From an uncultured Porphyromonas sp. (GTDB taxonomy: Bacteria; Bacteroidota; Bacteroidia; Bacteroidales; Porphyromonadaceae): 15,805 bases of DNA. The stretch spans positions 1 to 15,805 of the forward strand of contig NZ_CAMYEZ010000038.1 of NCBI RefSeq assembly GCF_947254915.1, given 5' to 3'. Shown one piece after another: positions 1 to 8,396 of the stretch. The notes beneath the pieces were generated by a model that worked only from the letters and a program-made list of their open reading frames with translations, was not told the DNA's origin and made no database searches. Within the stretch, counting starts at the first letter, position 1; each line of letters opens with the position of its first letter. The position numbers and the translations under genes are program-made.

Positions 1-12
1 AGCAGAGATGCG

Positions 13-1599
13 TCAGAACTCGCTGGTGAAGTGGAAGCGGATGTGCGGGAAGTCTTGCTGTGCCATCTGCAGGATATAGCTACTCTCCGCTAGGTAGACG
101 TCTCGACCGGCGCTATCTAGAGCCATATACTGAGCTTTGCGACGCTTGAAGTTGGCCAGCTCCTCGGCATCGTCGCTCTCGATCCAGCACGCTTTGTAGA
201 GGTGCAGCGGCTCCCAGCGACACTCGGCGCCATACTCGTGGAGCAGTCGATACTGGATCACCTCAAACTGAAGTTGACCGACGGTCCCGATGATGCGTCT
301 GCCGTTGAACTGATTGACAAAGAGCTGTGCTACGCCTTCGCCCATCAGTTGGTCGGTACCCTTGATGAGCTGCTTCTGCTTCATCGGGTCGGCATTCTCA
401 ATGTATTTGAAGTACTCAGGACTAAAGCTGGGTAGCCCCTTGAAGTGCAGCATTTCACCTGAAGTGAGGGTGTCGCCGATGCGAAATAGACCTGTGTCGG
501 GGAGTCCTACGATGTCGCCTGCATAGGCGTCGTCGATGACCTCTTTCTTATTGGCCATAAAGGCGGTAGGGGAGGAGAAGCGCACCTGCTTGTCGAGGCG
601 TGTGTGACGGTAGTAAGCGTTGCGCTCGAAGCGTCCTGAGCAGACCTTGACGAAGGCGATACAGCTGCGGTGGTTGGGATCCATATTGGCGTGGATCTTG
701 AAGACGAAGCCAGTGAAGTTCTCTTCGTAAGGACTTACCTCTCTCTCCTCGGCCTGTACGGGCTGGGGTGAAGGTGCGATACGTACGAAGGTGTCTAGTA
801 GCTCGCGCACACCAAAGGTATTGAGCGCTGAGCCGAAGAAGACGGGTGCCTGCTCACCAGCAAGATAAGCGTCGTGGTCAAACTTGGGGTAGACGCCCTC
901 GACCATCTCGACCTCCTCGGCGAGTCGCTCGGCAGCGGCAGCGCCGATATGCTGGACGAGGTCGGGCGAGTCGAGGCTCTCGATGTGGTGAAGGTCCTCG
1001 ACGACATGCTGCTTATTGGGCGTAAAGAGGTTGAGCTCGTGGTCGAAGATGTTGTACACGCCCTTGAAGCGGTCGCCCATGCCTATAGGCCAAACCATCG
1101 GAGTGGTTACGATGCCGAGCTCTTGCTCGACTTCATCGAGGAGGTCGAAGGGGTCTAGTCCCTCACGGTCTAGCTTGTTGATGAAGACGATGACGGGCGT
1201 GTGGCGCATACGGCACACCTCCATAAGGCGACGGGTCTGCTGCTCGACGCCCTTGGCATGGTCGATGACGATGATGACGCTATCCACGGCGGTGAGCGTG
1301 CGGTAGGTATCTTCGGCGAAGTCTTGGTGACCAGGGGTGTCGAGGATGTTGACTTTGTAGTCCTTATAGTTGAAGCCCATGACGCTGGTTGCCACGGAGA
1401 TACCACGCTGACGCTCTATCTCCATGAAGTCACTGGTGGCGCTCTTCTTGATCTTGTTACTCTTGACGGCTCCAGCTACGTGGATGGCTCCTCCGTAGAG
1501 GAGTAGCTTCTCGGTGAGGGTTGTTTTACCAGCATCTGGGTGCGCTATAACGGCAAAGGTGCGACGACTGCTTATTTCTTTTTCTAAAGGGGTGGACAT
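13..1599 (-). CDS. prfC: Peptide chain release factor 3 (RF3)
   Basis: This is a translational GTPase that recycles RF1/RF2 from the ribosome after peptide release; it acts in the cytoplasm. Counting from the chosen start, the G1 P-loop AHPDAGKT is at residues 19-26, the G3 motif DTPGH at 87-91 and the G4 motif NKLD at 141-144. The stretch SDFMEIERQRGIS (about 56-68) is the switch I region typical of RF3 rather than EF-G. The reading frame continues upstream to 1653, but I chose ATG at 1599 because it gives MSTPLEKEI just before the G domain and a 528-residue protein, close to the 529 of E. coli RF3. The longer start would also overlap the end of the upstream gene. It follows the DegT-like gene by 10 bp, so the two are probably co-transcribed. 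The gene is complete and ends 12 bp from the window edge. Confidence 0.96.
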   Translation of the reverse strand: MSTPLEKEISSRRTFAVIAHPDAGKTTLTEKLLLYGGAIHVAGAVKSNKIKKSATSDFMEIERQRGISVATSVMGFNYKDYKVNILDTPGHQDFAEDTYRTLTAVDSVIIVIDHAKGVEQQTRRLMEVCRMRHTPVIVFINKLDREGLDPFDLLDEVEQELGIVTTPMVWPIGMGDRFKGVYNIFDHELNLFTPNKQHVVEDLHHIESLDSPDLVQHIGAAAAERLAEEVEMVEGVYPKFDHDAYLAGEQAPVFFGSALNTFGVRELLDTFVRIAPSPQPVQAEEREVSPYEENFTGFVFKIHANMDPNHRSCIAFVKVCSGRFERNAYYRHTRLDKQVRFSSPTAFMANKKEVIDDAYAGDIVGLPDTGLFRIGDTLTSGEMLHFKGLPSFSPEYFKYIENADPMKQKQLIKGTDQLMGEGVAQLFVNQFNGRRIIGTVGQLQFEVIQYRLLHEYGAECRWEPLHLYKACWIESDDAEELANFKRRKAQYMALDSAGRDVYLAESSYILQMAQQDFPHIRFHFTSEF

Positions 1600-1609
1600 C
1601 GTGGGATGA

Positions 1610-2764
1610 TTAGCTATTGTACTTGTAAACGAGCTGACGGATGACCTCGACAACCTCTAAGGTGCGGGCGCCTGTCAGCGTACTATCGTTGGGCAGGTAG
1701 AGCATATCGGGCGCCATGCTCTGCGCTACGCCACTGACGACACTGCTATAGGACTGAAGTGCGGGAAGCTCGCTGAGACTCTCAAGTGGTGGTAGGAGCG
1801 GGACGAACCGCTTCTCCTGCAGAGCTCTCCCGAGCTCGTGGTGAGAGAAGTGGAGCATCGTTGGCTCGATATGTATCGGCTGACTACTATAATTAGGACG
1901 ATAGCAGTGCGGTGCGTCTTCTGGCCAGCTTAGATAGCGGAGTCCGAAGGCTTGCGTGAGGTACTTGCGGTAAAGCTTAGCCATAAGGCGCTTTTTATCT
2001 ATGGCCTCCTCTAGATGCGCGATCTGAGGTAGTAGGACTGCGGCCTGTAGAGGGGCTAGCGGATAGGGGCGTAGCCAGGCTTCGATGGAGAGCTTCTCCT
2101 GAGCACTCCAACTGTGATAAGGTGCGGTGATGGAGAGGCTACGATTTTCCGACCAAGTGAGAGCGCCTGCTATGCCGGCCTGTATGATCTCGCCCGTGGA
2201 GAAGGAGAAGAAGGAGAGCTGTCCCCAGGTGCCACAGGCTCGCTCGTCGATAGAACTCCCAAGCGCCTGCGAGCAGTCCTCGATGATGGTCATATTGTAC
2301 CGCTGCGCCACTTCGCAGAGGAGCTCCATATTGGCGGGGATGCCGTGAGCGTGCGCCACGATGATGGCGCGGGGTAGGGGAGTACCCGCATTGGTCATGC
2401 GCTCGAGATGCTTACCTAGGAGGAGCGGGTCGATCGCCATATTGAAGGAGGTGACCTCGACAAAGATCGGACGCAGTCGCATCGCGAGCAAACAGTCGAC
2501 ATACTCCTTGCGCCAGTAAGCTGGCACGAAAAGAGACTCACCCTCTCGCAACTGCAACATGCGGAGTGCGGCGGTAAGTGCTACTTGTGGCGAAGAGGTC
2601 AGATGGATCGTGCGCTCGACTCCCAACAAACGGCGCAATGCTTGCTCAAATCCCGTACAAAGTCCCGAGTCGGTCAGAAAATCGTCAGGAATTTGCTCTT
2701 TAATGGCCTCTTGTGATGGGTAAACGCCTTGATAGTTAAGTTGTTCTGTCGATATTGGAGGCAT
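1610..2764 (-). CDS. DegT/DnrJ/EryC1/StrS-family aminotransferase-like protein lacking the PLP lysine
   Basis: This 384-residue protein has the fold-type I signature of sugar aminotransferases of the DegT/DnrJ/EryC1/StrS family. The N-terminal stretch LTSSPQVALTAALRML (55-70) matches the usual cofactor-phosphate loop. IIEDCSQALGS (160-170) carries the Asp (D163) that normally contacts the PLP pyridine nitrogen and the conserved Gln (Q166). GQLSFFSFSTGE (181-192) matches the segment normally reading S-F-x-x-x-K. Here the lysine position, five residues after S187, is glutamate E192 (plus-strand CTC at 2189-2191, codon GAG). An internal aldimine with PLP therefore cannot form in the usual way. 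The start ATG at 2764 is the only reasonable one. It precedes prfC by 10 bp and lies beyond the deoC terminator; I saw no clear promoter between. Function is unknown: a dehydratase-like, binding-only or regulatory role is possible. Family assignment is firm, activity is not. Confidence 0.85.
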   Translation of the reverse strand: MPPISTEQLNYQGVYPSQEAIKEQIPDDFLTDSGLCTGFEQALRRLLGVERTIHLTSSPQVALTAALRMLQLREGESLFVPAYWRKEYVDCLLAMRLRPIFVEVTSFNMAIDPLLLGKHLERMTNAGTPLPRAIIVAHAHGIPANMELLCEVAQRYNMTIIEDCSQALGSSIDERACGTWGQLSFFSFSTGEIIQAGIAGALTWSENRSLSITAPYHSWSAQEKLSIEAWLRPYPLAPLQAAVLLPQIAHLEEAIDKKRLMAKLYRKYLTQAFGLRYLSWPEDAPHCYRPNYSSQPIHIEPTMLHFSHHELGRALQEKRFVPLLPPLESLSELPALQSYSSVVSGVAQSMAPDMLYLPNDSTLTGARTLEVVEVIRQLVYKYNS

Positions 2765-2848
2765 CTTCTATAGTTTCTCGTTTTGGCTAGTTTCGGGCTC
2801 TTAGGCTCTTTTGTCTCTCTCTTGGGCTGTGCGGTGAGGATATTTGGC

Positions 2849-2899
2849 AAAAAAGCTATGCCCCTCTCCACTTTTCATCGGTGTGGCGGGGCATAGCTT
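2849..2899 (-). terminator. Intrinsic terminator of the mnmG-uvrC-dtd-mazG-deoC unit
   Basis: Perfect 12-bp arms AAGCTATGCCCC (2853-2864) and GGGGCATAGCTT (2888-2899) surround a 23-nt loop that can add a short CCAC/GTGG pairing. On the minus strand the stem is followed directly by a run of six T (2849-2854). It begins 14 bp after the deoC stop codon, as expected for a Rho-independent terminator. Confidence 0.92.
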
Positions 2900-2912
2900 C
2901 CTAATTGGTCTC

Positions 2913-3779
2913 TTATCCCTCGATCGCCTTGAGGAGATTCTTGCCAAGACTGCTAGCACCTAGACGGAAGAGCTCAGGGGTGAGCCACTCCTCGCCAAGG
3001 ATCTCCTTGACGATGCAGTAATACTTGACCACGTCCTCTGGCGTGCGGACACCACCGCTCGCCTTGAAGCCACGACGCTCACCGTGCTGCTCGTAATACT
3101 TGCGTAGCGTCTGACACATAACGTAAGCGGCCTCCAGTGAAGCGCCTGGATACTCCTTGCCTGTGGAGGTCTTGATGAAGTCTGCGCCTGAGTAGAGCGA
3201 CAGGATCGATGCGATCTGTATCTGACGTGGGTCAGCGAGCAGACCGGACTCGATAATCACCTTGAGGTGCGCTCCACGAGCTGCGTCCTTGAGCTCCTCG
3301 ATCTCGGTGCAGACACCTTCGTAGTCCTCTGAGAGGAAGCGGTTTAGGTTGAGGACGACATCTACTTCATTGGCTCCTTCGGCTACTGCCATAGAGACCT
3401 CAGCGACTTTGATCTCTAGGAAAGTCTGACTGGCAGGAAAGCCTGCAGCTACCGAAGCGATGCGTACATCGGGACAGGTGAGCGTGGCCTTGACCGTAGG
3501 CACTAGAGCGGGATAGACGCAGATGGCAGCTACGTTGGGAATGTCGGTATGATTGGCCTCAAAGTCGTTGACGCCAGCGACCATCTTGGTAACGCTCTCG
3601 TCGGTGTCGCCACCCATCAGCGTGGTTAGGTCAATACAGCTGTAGAGTAGCTTGAGGACTTCTGGTGTGTAGCACTCCTTATAGTGCTTGTCAATGATCT
3701 CTTGTACCTTGGCGGTAACATCTCCCTCGATGGGTTCGTAGAGAGAGATTGCTTTATGATACTTGTCTATCTGATGCAT
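2913..3779 (-). CDS. deoC: Deoxyribose-phosphate aldolase
   Basis: This class I aldolase splits 2-deoxyribose 5-phosphate into glyceraldehyde 3-phosphate and acetaldehyde, the last step of deoxynucleoside catabolism in the cytoplasm. In the 288-residue protein EVDVVLNL supplies the conserved Asp (D140). ADFIKTSTGK holds the Schiff-base lysine (K203), and GFKASGGVRT holds the second active-site lysine (K239). FRLGASSLG (271-279) is the phosphate-binding loop. It is longer than the E. coli enzyme (259 residues), with about 35 extra residues at the N-terminus; this looks like a member of the longer DeoC branch. It is the last gene of the unit, 24 bp behind the MazG-like gene and 14 bp before a strong terminator. 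Pairing with a nucleotide pyrophosphohydrolase fits nucleotide salvage or clean-up. Confidence 0.96.
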   Translation of the reverse strand: MHQIDKYHKAISLYEPIEGDVTAKVQEIIDKHYKECYTPEVLKLLYSCIDLTTLMGGDTDESVTKMVAGVNDFEANHTDIPNVAAICVYPALVPTVKATLTCPDVRIASVAAGFPASQTFLEIKVAEVSMAVAEGANEVDVVLNLNRFLSEDYEGVCTEIEELKDAARGAHLKVIIESGLLADPRQIQIASILSLYSGADFIKTSTGKEYPGASLEAAYVMCQTLRKYYEQHGERRGFKASGGVRTPEDVVKYYCIVKEILGEEWLTPELFRLGASSLGKNLLKAIEG

Positions 3780-3803
3780 TGGTTTTTATTGTTTGAAGGT
3801 TTG

Positions 3804-4178
3804 TTATTCTGTTATATCTAAGGGCTGAGCGGTGAGCTTGCGGTTGTTTAGGTGACGAGTTGCGTCGCGATTTGTCTTCTTTTGGAGATTCTTCTCCAGC
3901 GCTTCTTGGAGGTTAACCCCGCATTGGTTGGCAATGCAGGTGAGTACCCAAAGCAGGTCCGCCAGCTCGTCCGCAAGGTCGAGATGATCGGACGCTTTGG
4001 CGCTCTGCTCGCCATAGAGCCGCGCCATAACACGTGCCACCTCGCCTGTCTCCTCCGTGAGGATCGCCATATTGGTCAGCGGGTCAAAGTAGCGTACGCC
4101 GTAGGTGCGTATCCACTCATCAACAAGCTGTTGTAGCTCGTCTAACGTCGTCTGCTTTGCCTTGTCTGTATATTTCAT
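3804..4178 (-). CDS. MazG-like nucleotide pyrophosphohydrolase
   Basis: This is a small (124 aa) all-alpha NTP pyrophosphohydrolase-like protein. Enzymes of this superfamily hydrolyse (d)NTPs, often non-canonical ones, to the monophosphate and pyrophosphate. The metal-binding signature EExxE...ExxD is visible as TEETGEVAR (E42, E43, E46) and LADELADLLW (E71, D74). The C-terminal KKTNRDATRH stretch is a basic tail. It is a single MazG domain rather than the two-domain E. coli MazG, so I do not give it the symbol. Its ATG overlaps the TAA of dtd by one base (TAATG at 4176-4180), indicating translational coupling. Substrate is not deducible from sequence. Confidence 0.88.
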   Translation of the reverse strand: MKYTDKAKQTTLDELQQLVDEWIRTYGVRYFDPLTNMAILTEETGEVARVMARLYGEQSAKASDHLDLADELADLLWVLTCIANQCGVNLQEALEKNLQKKTNRDATRHLNNRKLTAQPLDITE

Positions 4179-4630
4179 TAGAGCGTGTCAGTGTCTAGGA
4201 TGATGGTCACAGGCCCATCGTTATGTATCTCCACCTGCATATCGGCTCCAAATTTACCGGTTTTAATTGAATCTGCACCCATAATGAGACGCATCTTTGC
4301 GACAAACTGTTCGTAGAGTGGCTCCGAAACCTCACCTTTGGCGGCCTCGATGTAGCTCGGACGGTTACCTTTGCGACAGTTTGCCATGAGTGTAAATTGG
4401 CTTACGACGAGCGCTTCGCCACCAATGTCCAGTAGCGAACGGTTCATCACGCCCTCCTCGTCGTCAAAGATGCGTAGCTTGCACACCTTCTGGCAGAGCT
4501 TCTCAATCTGCTCGGAGCCATCCTCGTAACCGATGCCGAGGAGTAGGACGATGCCCTGCTGAATGCTCCCGACGCAGTCGCCGTCGATCGACACAGAGGC
4601 GTGGGTTACTCGCTGTAAAAGTGCTTTCAT
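4178..4630 (-). CDS. dtd: D-aminoacyl-tRNA deacylase
   Basis: Dtd hydrolyses D-aminoacyl-tRNAs (and glycyl-tRNA-Ala), protecting translation from D-amino acids. At 150 residues it has the normal family length (about 145). Both signature motifs are intact: SQFTL at 77-81 and the Gly-cisPro motif NDGPVT at 137-142 (G139-P140), which together form the chiral-proofreading site at the dimer interface. The start MKALLQRVTHASV matches the usual N-terminus of the family. It lies 12 bp behind uvrC and overlaps the MazG-like gene by one base. Confidence 0.97.
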   Translation of the reverse strand: MKALLQRVTHASVSIDGDCVGSIQQGIVLLLGIGYEDGSEQIEKLCQKVCKLRIFDDEEGVMNRSLLDIGGEALVVSQFTLMANCRKGNRPSYIEAAKGEVSEPLYEQFVAKMRLIMGADSIKTGKFGADMQVEIHNDGPVTIILDTDTL

Positions 4631-4642
4631 ACTGTTTCTTCT

Positions 4643-6451
4643 CTAGGTTGTTTCTGTGATTTCGTCAGGGTGTAGGTGATTGTATAGCTTGCTTCCCTTG
4701 CTAGCTCCGAGAGTCTCGATCAGTTCGGCACGACTAGCCTTGACAACCCGCTGAGGCGTCTTAAAGGCTCGCATCAAAGCCTCCTTACTCCGTGCGCCAA
4801 TCCCAGGGATCTCGTCCAGGATGCTCTTCGTTTGCTGCTTCGAGCGACTGTCTCTGTGGAAAGTGATGCCAAAGCGGTGCGCTTCGTCACGTATATGACA
4901 GACTACCTTGAGCGTTTCCGACCGACGATCCAAGACCAACGGCTCCGATTCGCCTGGACGATAGAGCTCTTCGAAGCGCTCCGCAAGACCGAAGACGCAT
5001 ACCTTGTCGTAGATGCCCAGCTCTTTGAGCGTATCGCAGGCGACATGCAGCTGACCCTTGCCACCATCTATGATGATCAGATCGGGGAGCGATTGCCCCT
5101 CGTCCAGCATACGCCGATAGCGCCGGTAGATGATCTCACGCATCGTCCGATAGTCGTCAGCGCCGACCACTGTTTTCACATGAAACTTACGATACTCACT
5201 CTTCGCTGGCTTACCATTCTTAAAGACCACGCACGCAGCCACAGGGTTCGTGCCCTGAATGTTTGAATTGTCAAAGCACTCCATATGGCGGGGTAGGCGA
5301 TCGATGCCGAGATCCTTCTTCATCGTGGTAAGGAGGCGTGTAGCTCGCTGCTCGGGATTGAGCTTCTCCTGACGCTTGTAGCAGTCCCAGCGGTAACCTG
5401 AGACATTGACCTGAGCTAGTTCGAGGAGATGCTTCTTTTCGCCCCGCAGTGGCACTGTGATCCGATAGCTGCCGCTCTCCCATTCGCCGGGCTCTGCGAG
5501 TATCACCTCACGAGCCGTGCTACCGAAGCGCTGTCGCAGCTCCTCGATCAGGTAGGCGAGCAGGTCGCTCCGAGAGGAGTCAACCGTCTTCTTGAAGGTT
5601 AAGTTGTGCGCTAGGACGACCGCCCCGTGGCGCACCTGCATCATGCAGACGAACCCGTTGACATCGTCCTCATCGTAAGCAAAGACATCCGCCTCGCGAA
5701 TGTTTGGTGCGACAACATGCTTGCCCGAATAGCGACGTAGCACCTCAATGTTCTGACGGTGCTGCTCAGCTCGCTCAAACTCCAGGCGCTCGCTCATACG
5801 ATTCATCTCCTCTACCTCTTCTTCTATGAGGATGCTGATCTCCCCCTTGAGGATACGTCGTGCCAGTTGCACAGAGTGGGCATATTCCTCCGCCGATACG
5901 AAGCCTTGGCAGGGGCCACCGCACTTTTTAATGTGGTATTGCAGGCAAAGGTCCACTCGTCGCTCTCGAACTACCTCAGGAGTCAAAGCATAGCGACACG
6001 AACGTAGCTGAAGGACCCGATGAATTAGGTCTATCACGGTGCGAGCCATCGCCACGTTGGGGTAGGGGCCGAAGTAATCCCCTTTGCCCACTTCTTTTCT
6101 CGTGGCAAAGATGCGGGGAAACGGCTCGTCCGTGATGACGATGCGTGGGTAAGACTTGTCGTCCTTGAGTAGTATGTTGTACTTCGGCAGGTGGGTCTTG
6201 ATCAAGTTATTCTCCAAAACCAAAGCTTCTGCTTCGGTATTGACCACGAAGTACTCTAGCTGGCGAATTTCGCTGACCAGTCTCGTCGTCTTCGGGTCTT
6301 TTGGCGAATTGTTGAAGTAAGAGGAGACTCGATTGCGTAGATTCTTCGCCTTGCCCACGTAGATGATCGTCCCGTTCTTGTTGCGGTACTGATAGCATCC
6401 TGGCTCTTGCGGAATGGTCGGGAGGATAGCTTTGATTTCGTCTCGGTTCAT
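4643..6451 (-). CDS. uvrC: Excinuclease ABC subunit C
   Basis: UvrC makes both incisions around a lesion in nucleotide excision repair, recruited by UvrB. The 602-residue protein has the full domain order. The N-terminal GIY-YIG nuclease for the 3' cut shows GCY (18-20) and IIYVGKAKNLRNR (29-41). A four-cysteine cluster (C152, C169, C177, C181) matches the one recently associated with an iron-sulfur cluster in E. coli UvrC. A UVR/UvrB-interaction segment lies at about 203-240. The RNase H-like endonuclease for the 5' cut has FDNSN (D394), ADDYRTM (D432/D433), IIDGGKGQ (D462) and DEAHRFGI (H525). A helix-hairpin-helix region starts at IPGIGARSKEAL (about 548-559). No catalytic residue appears missing. 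Its start codon is 27 bp downstream of mnmG, with the parS-like site in the gap. Confidence 0.97.
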   Translation of the reverse strand: MNRDEIKAILPTIPQEPGCYQYRNKNGTIIYVGKAKNLRNRVSSYFNNSPKDPKTTRLVSEIRQLEYFVVNTEAEALVLENNLIKTHLPKYNILLKDDKSYPRIVITDEPFPRIFATRKEVGKGDYFGPYPNVAMARTVIDLIHRVLQLRSCRYALTPEVVRERRVDLCLQYHIKKCGGPCQGFVSAEEYAHSVQLARRILKGEISILIEEEVEEMNRMSERLEFERAEQHRQNIEVLRRYSGKHVVAPNIREADVFAYDEDDVNGFVCMMQVRHGAVVLAHNLTFKKTVDSSRSDLLAYLIEELRQRFGSTAREVILAEPGEWESGSYRITVPLRGEKKHLLELAQVNVSGYRWDCYKRQEKLNPEQRATRLLTTMKKDLGIDRLPRHMECFDNSNIQGTNPVAACVVFKNGKPAKSEYRKFHVKTVVGADDYRTMREIIYRRYRRMLDEGQSLPDLIIIDGGKGQLHVACDTLKELGIYDKVCVFGLAERFEELYRPGESEPLVLDRRSETLKVVCHIRDEAHRFGITFHRDSRSKQQTKSILDEIPGIGARSKEALMRAFKTPQRVVKASRAELIETLGASKGSKLYNHLHPDEITETT

Positions 6452-6457
6452 TTCGGC

Positions 6458-6473
6458 TGTTTCACGTGAAACG
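6458..6473. other. parS: Candidate parS centromere-like site (ParB binding)
   Basis: The sequence TGTTTCACGTGAAACG contains the perfect 14-bp palindrome GTTTCACGTGAAAC (6459-6472). The widely conserved bacterial parS consensus is TGTTTCACGTGAAACA, so 15 of 16 positions match and only the last base differs. It fills most of the 27-bp gap between mnmG and uvrC, so no codon constraint explains it. ParB loads at such sites to start chromosome segregation, and they cluster near the replication origin. That mnmG (gidA) lies beside parAB/oriC in many bacteria agrees with this, although parA/parB are not in this window. Confidence 0.85.
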
Positions 6474-6478
6474 GATGC

Positions 6479-8356
6479 TTATCGTCCCAGTAAGACGAGG
6501 AGTATGTTGATGTCACTCGGAGAGATGCCTGGGATGCGGGCAGCCTGAGCGATGGTGGCGGGGCGGATGCGGGAGAGCTTCTCGCGAGCCTCTATGGGGA
6601 GCGCAGAGATCTGCTGATAGTCGAGCTTGTCGCCCAGCGTTAGCGACTCGAGACGGTGAAGCTTCTGAGCAGCTTGCTCCTCTCGCTCGATGTAGCCCCG
6701 ATACTTGATGGCGGTTTCGGTGCGGGTCAAGATCTCCGTGTCGTCGCCAATGATATTTCTCACCTGCGTGGCGAAATCGTCTAGATGGGCTGTCAAGTCC
6801 CTGAGCGAAACGTGTGGACGAAGGAGTAGGGTAGTGAGCTTGGTGCCGAAGTCTAGTGGCTTCTCGCCTAGAGTGGTAAGAAGTTCATTAACCGCCTCAG
6901 GCTTAACGGAATAGTTGGCGCAAAGTTGCTCTAGCTCGGCCATCCTTCGCTTGATCTGCTCAAGGCGACTTAGTCGCTCTGCGGTCGCTAGTCCCAGTCG
7001 CTCCGCATAGGGCGTCAGTCGCAGGTCGGCATTGTCCTGGCGTAGGAGTATACGGTACTCAGCGCGTGAGGTAAACATACGGTATGGCTCGTCGACTCCC
7101 TTGGTAACGAGGTCGTCAATGAGGACGCCAATGTAGGCTTCGTCTCGACGTAGGACAAGGGGCTGCTCACCACGTAGCGATAAGGCTGCGTTGATGCCTG
7201 CGAGGAGCCCTTGACCAGCCGCCTCTTCGTAGCCGGTGGTGCCGTTCACCTGACCAGCTAGGTATAGGCCAGAGACTAACTTACTCTCCAGTGTGTGGTG
7301 CAGGTCGCGAGGGTCAAAGAAGTCGTACTCGATCGCATAGCCTGGGCGGTAAAGCTGCACATGTCGCAGTGCGGGGATCGTCTGTAAAGCTCTGATCTGC
7401 GTATCGATAGGGAGTGATGAACTAAAGCCGTTGAGGTAGTACTCGTTCGTCTCCTCGCCCTCAGGCTCGAGGAAGAGCTGATGTCGTGTGCGGTCGGCGA
7501 AGTTGACGATCTTCGTCTCTATACTGGGGCAGTAACGGGGTCCAATGCTCTGTATCTGACCGTTGTAGAGTGGCGAGTCGCTGAGCGAAGCTCGGAGTAT
7601 GTCGTGGCAAGCTTCGTTGGTATAGAGGATATAGCAGGAGCGCTGTCGTAGCGGGGACCTTTGCATCGGGAGGAAGCTAAAGTGTCCCGTCTCGTCGTCG
7701 CCTGGTTGCTCCTCTACGAGCGACCAATCTACGGAGCGACCGTCGATACGGGCTGGTGTCCCCGTCTTCATGCGGTCGGCATGATGTCCCGCCGCTACGA
7801 GACACTCCGTGAGGCCGTGGCTAGCCGGCTCCGAGATGCGTCCGCCTGGGATCATCGTCTTGCCGAAGTGCATCAGCCCCCCGAGGAAAGTTCCAGCCGT
7901 GACGATCACCTTTGCAGCTGTAAAGGTCATGCCCAATTGCGTCACTACCAGATGTTTGCCATCCGCTGCGGCAAACTTGATGTCTACGACGAAGTCTTGC
8001 CAAAGATCCAACCCGTCTGTCCTATCTAGCTGACCTCTCCATAGCTCCATAAAGCGCATACGGTCTAGCTGCGCTCGTGGACTCCACATGGCAGGGCCCT
8101 TGCTTCGGTTGAGCATGCGCCACTGTATGGTAGCCGCGTCGGATAGTTGACCCGTATAGCCGCCGAGTGCGTCTATTTCTCTCACTATTTGTCCCTTGGC
8201 AATGCCACCCATGGCGGGGTTGCAGCTCAGCTGCGCCACTTTGTTCATATCTCCCGTGATGAGGAGTGTGGAGGCGCCCATGCGAGCTGTAGCGCACGCC
8301 GCCTCACAGCCAGCATGCCCTGCACCGATTACGATAATGTCAAAGTGAGTAGTCAT
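6479..8356 (-). CDS. mnmG: tRNA uridine-5-carboxymethylaminomethyl modification enzyme MnmG (GidA)
   Basis: MnmG is the FAD-dependent partner of MnmE that installs the (carboxymethyl)aminomethyl group on wobble U34 of certain tRNAs. The 625-residue length equals the family norm (E. coli 629). The N-terminal dinucleotide-binding motif GAGHAG is at 11-16 and CNPAMGGIAKGQIVREIDALGG begins at 45. The two conserved cysteines are C45 and C276 (in GPRYCPSIE). EYRILLRQDNADLRLT in the second half is also typical, and the C-terminal helical MnmE/tRNA-binding domain ends normally at the stop. It is the first gene of a five-gene unit; a TAnnTTTG promoter lies 41 bp upstream of its ATG. Confidence 0.98.
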   Translation of the reverse strand: MTTHFDIIVIGAGHAGCEAACATARMGASTLLITGDMNKVAQLSCNPAMGGIAKGQIVREIDALGGYTGQLSDAATIQWRMLNRSKGPAMWSPRAQLDRMRFMELWRGQLDRTDGLDLWQDFVVDIKFAAADGKHLVVTQLGMTFTAAKVIVTAGTFLGGLMHFGKTMIPGGRISEPASHGLTECLVAAGHHADRMKTGTPARIDGRSVDWSLVEEQPGDDETGHFSFLPMQRSPLRQRSCYILYTNEACHDILRASLSDSPLYNGQIQSIGPRYCPSIETKIVNFADRTRHQLFLEPEGEETNEYYLNGFSSSLPIDTQIRALQTIPALRHVQLYRPGYAIEYDFFDPRDLHHTLESKLVSGLYLAGQVNGTTGYEEAAGQGLLAGINAALSLRGEQPLVLRRDEAYIGVLIDDLVTKGVDEPYRMFTSRAEYRILLRQDNADLRLTPYAERLGLATAERLSRLEQIKRRMAELEQLCANYSVKPEAVNELLTTLGEKPLDFGTKLTTLLLRPHVSLRDLTAHLDDFATQVRNIIGDDTEILTRTETAIKYRGYIEREEQAAQKLHRLESLTLGDKLDYQQISALPIEAREKLSRIRPATIAQAARIPGISPSDINILLVLLGR

Positions 8357-8396
8357 TGTAGATCCGTAGCCATAGCTGACGCCCGTCAGCCTTCTG

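Noticed and set aside
1600..1653. Longer N-terminus for prfC (18 extra residues)
   Set aside because: It overlaps the end of the DegT-like gene, has a low-complexity Ser/Thr-rich sequence, and the start at 1599 gives the standard RF3 length and N-terminus.
2674..2871. 65-codon minus-strand frame across the region between deoC and the DegT-like gene
   Set aside because: It overlaps the start of the DegT-like gene in another frame and begins inside the deoC terminator.
5172..5187. Second parS-like sequence (GTTTTCACATGAAACT) inside uvrC
   Set aside because: Its core is CACATG instead of CACGTG and only about 12 of 16 positions match; it lies in coding sequence where such partial matches are expected.
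4832..5266. 144-codon plus-strand open frame opposite uvrC
   Set aside because: It is antisense to an intact, conserved gene and arises from codon bias on the other strand; the same applies to other long antisense frames opposite mutB and mnmG.
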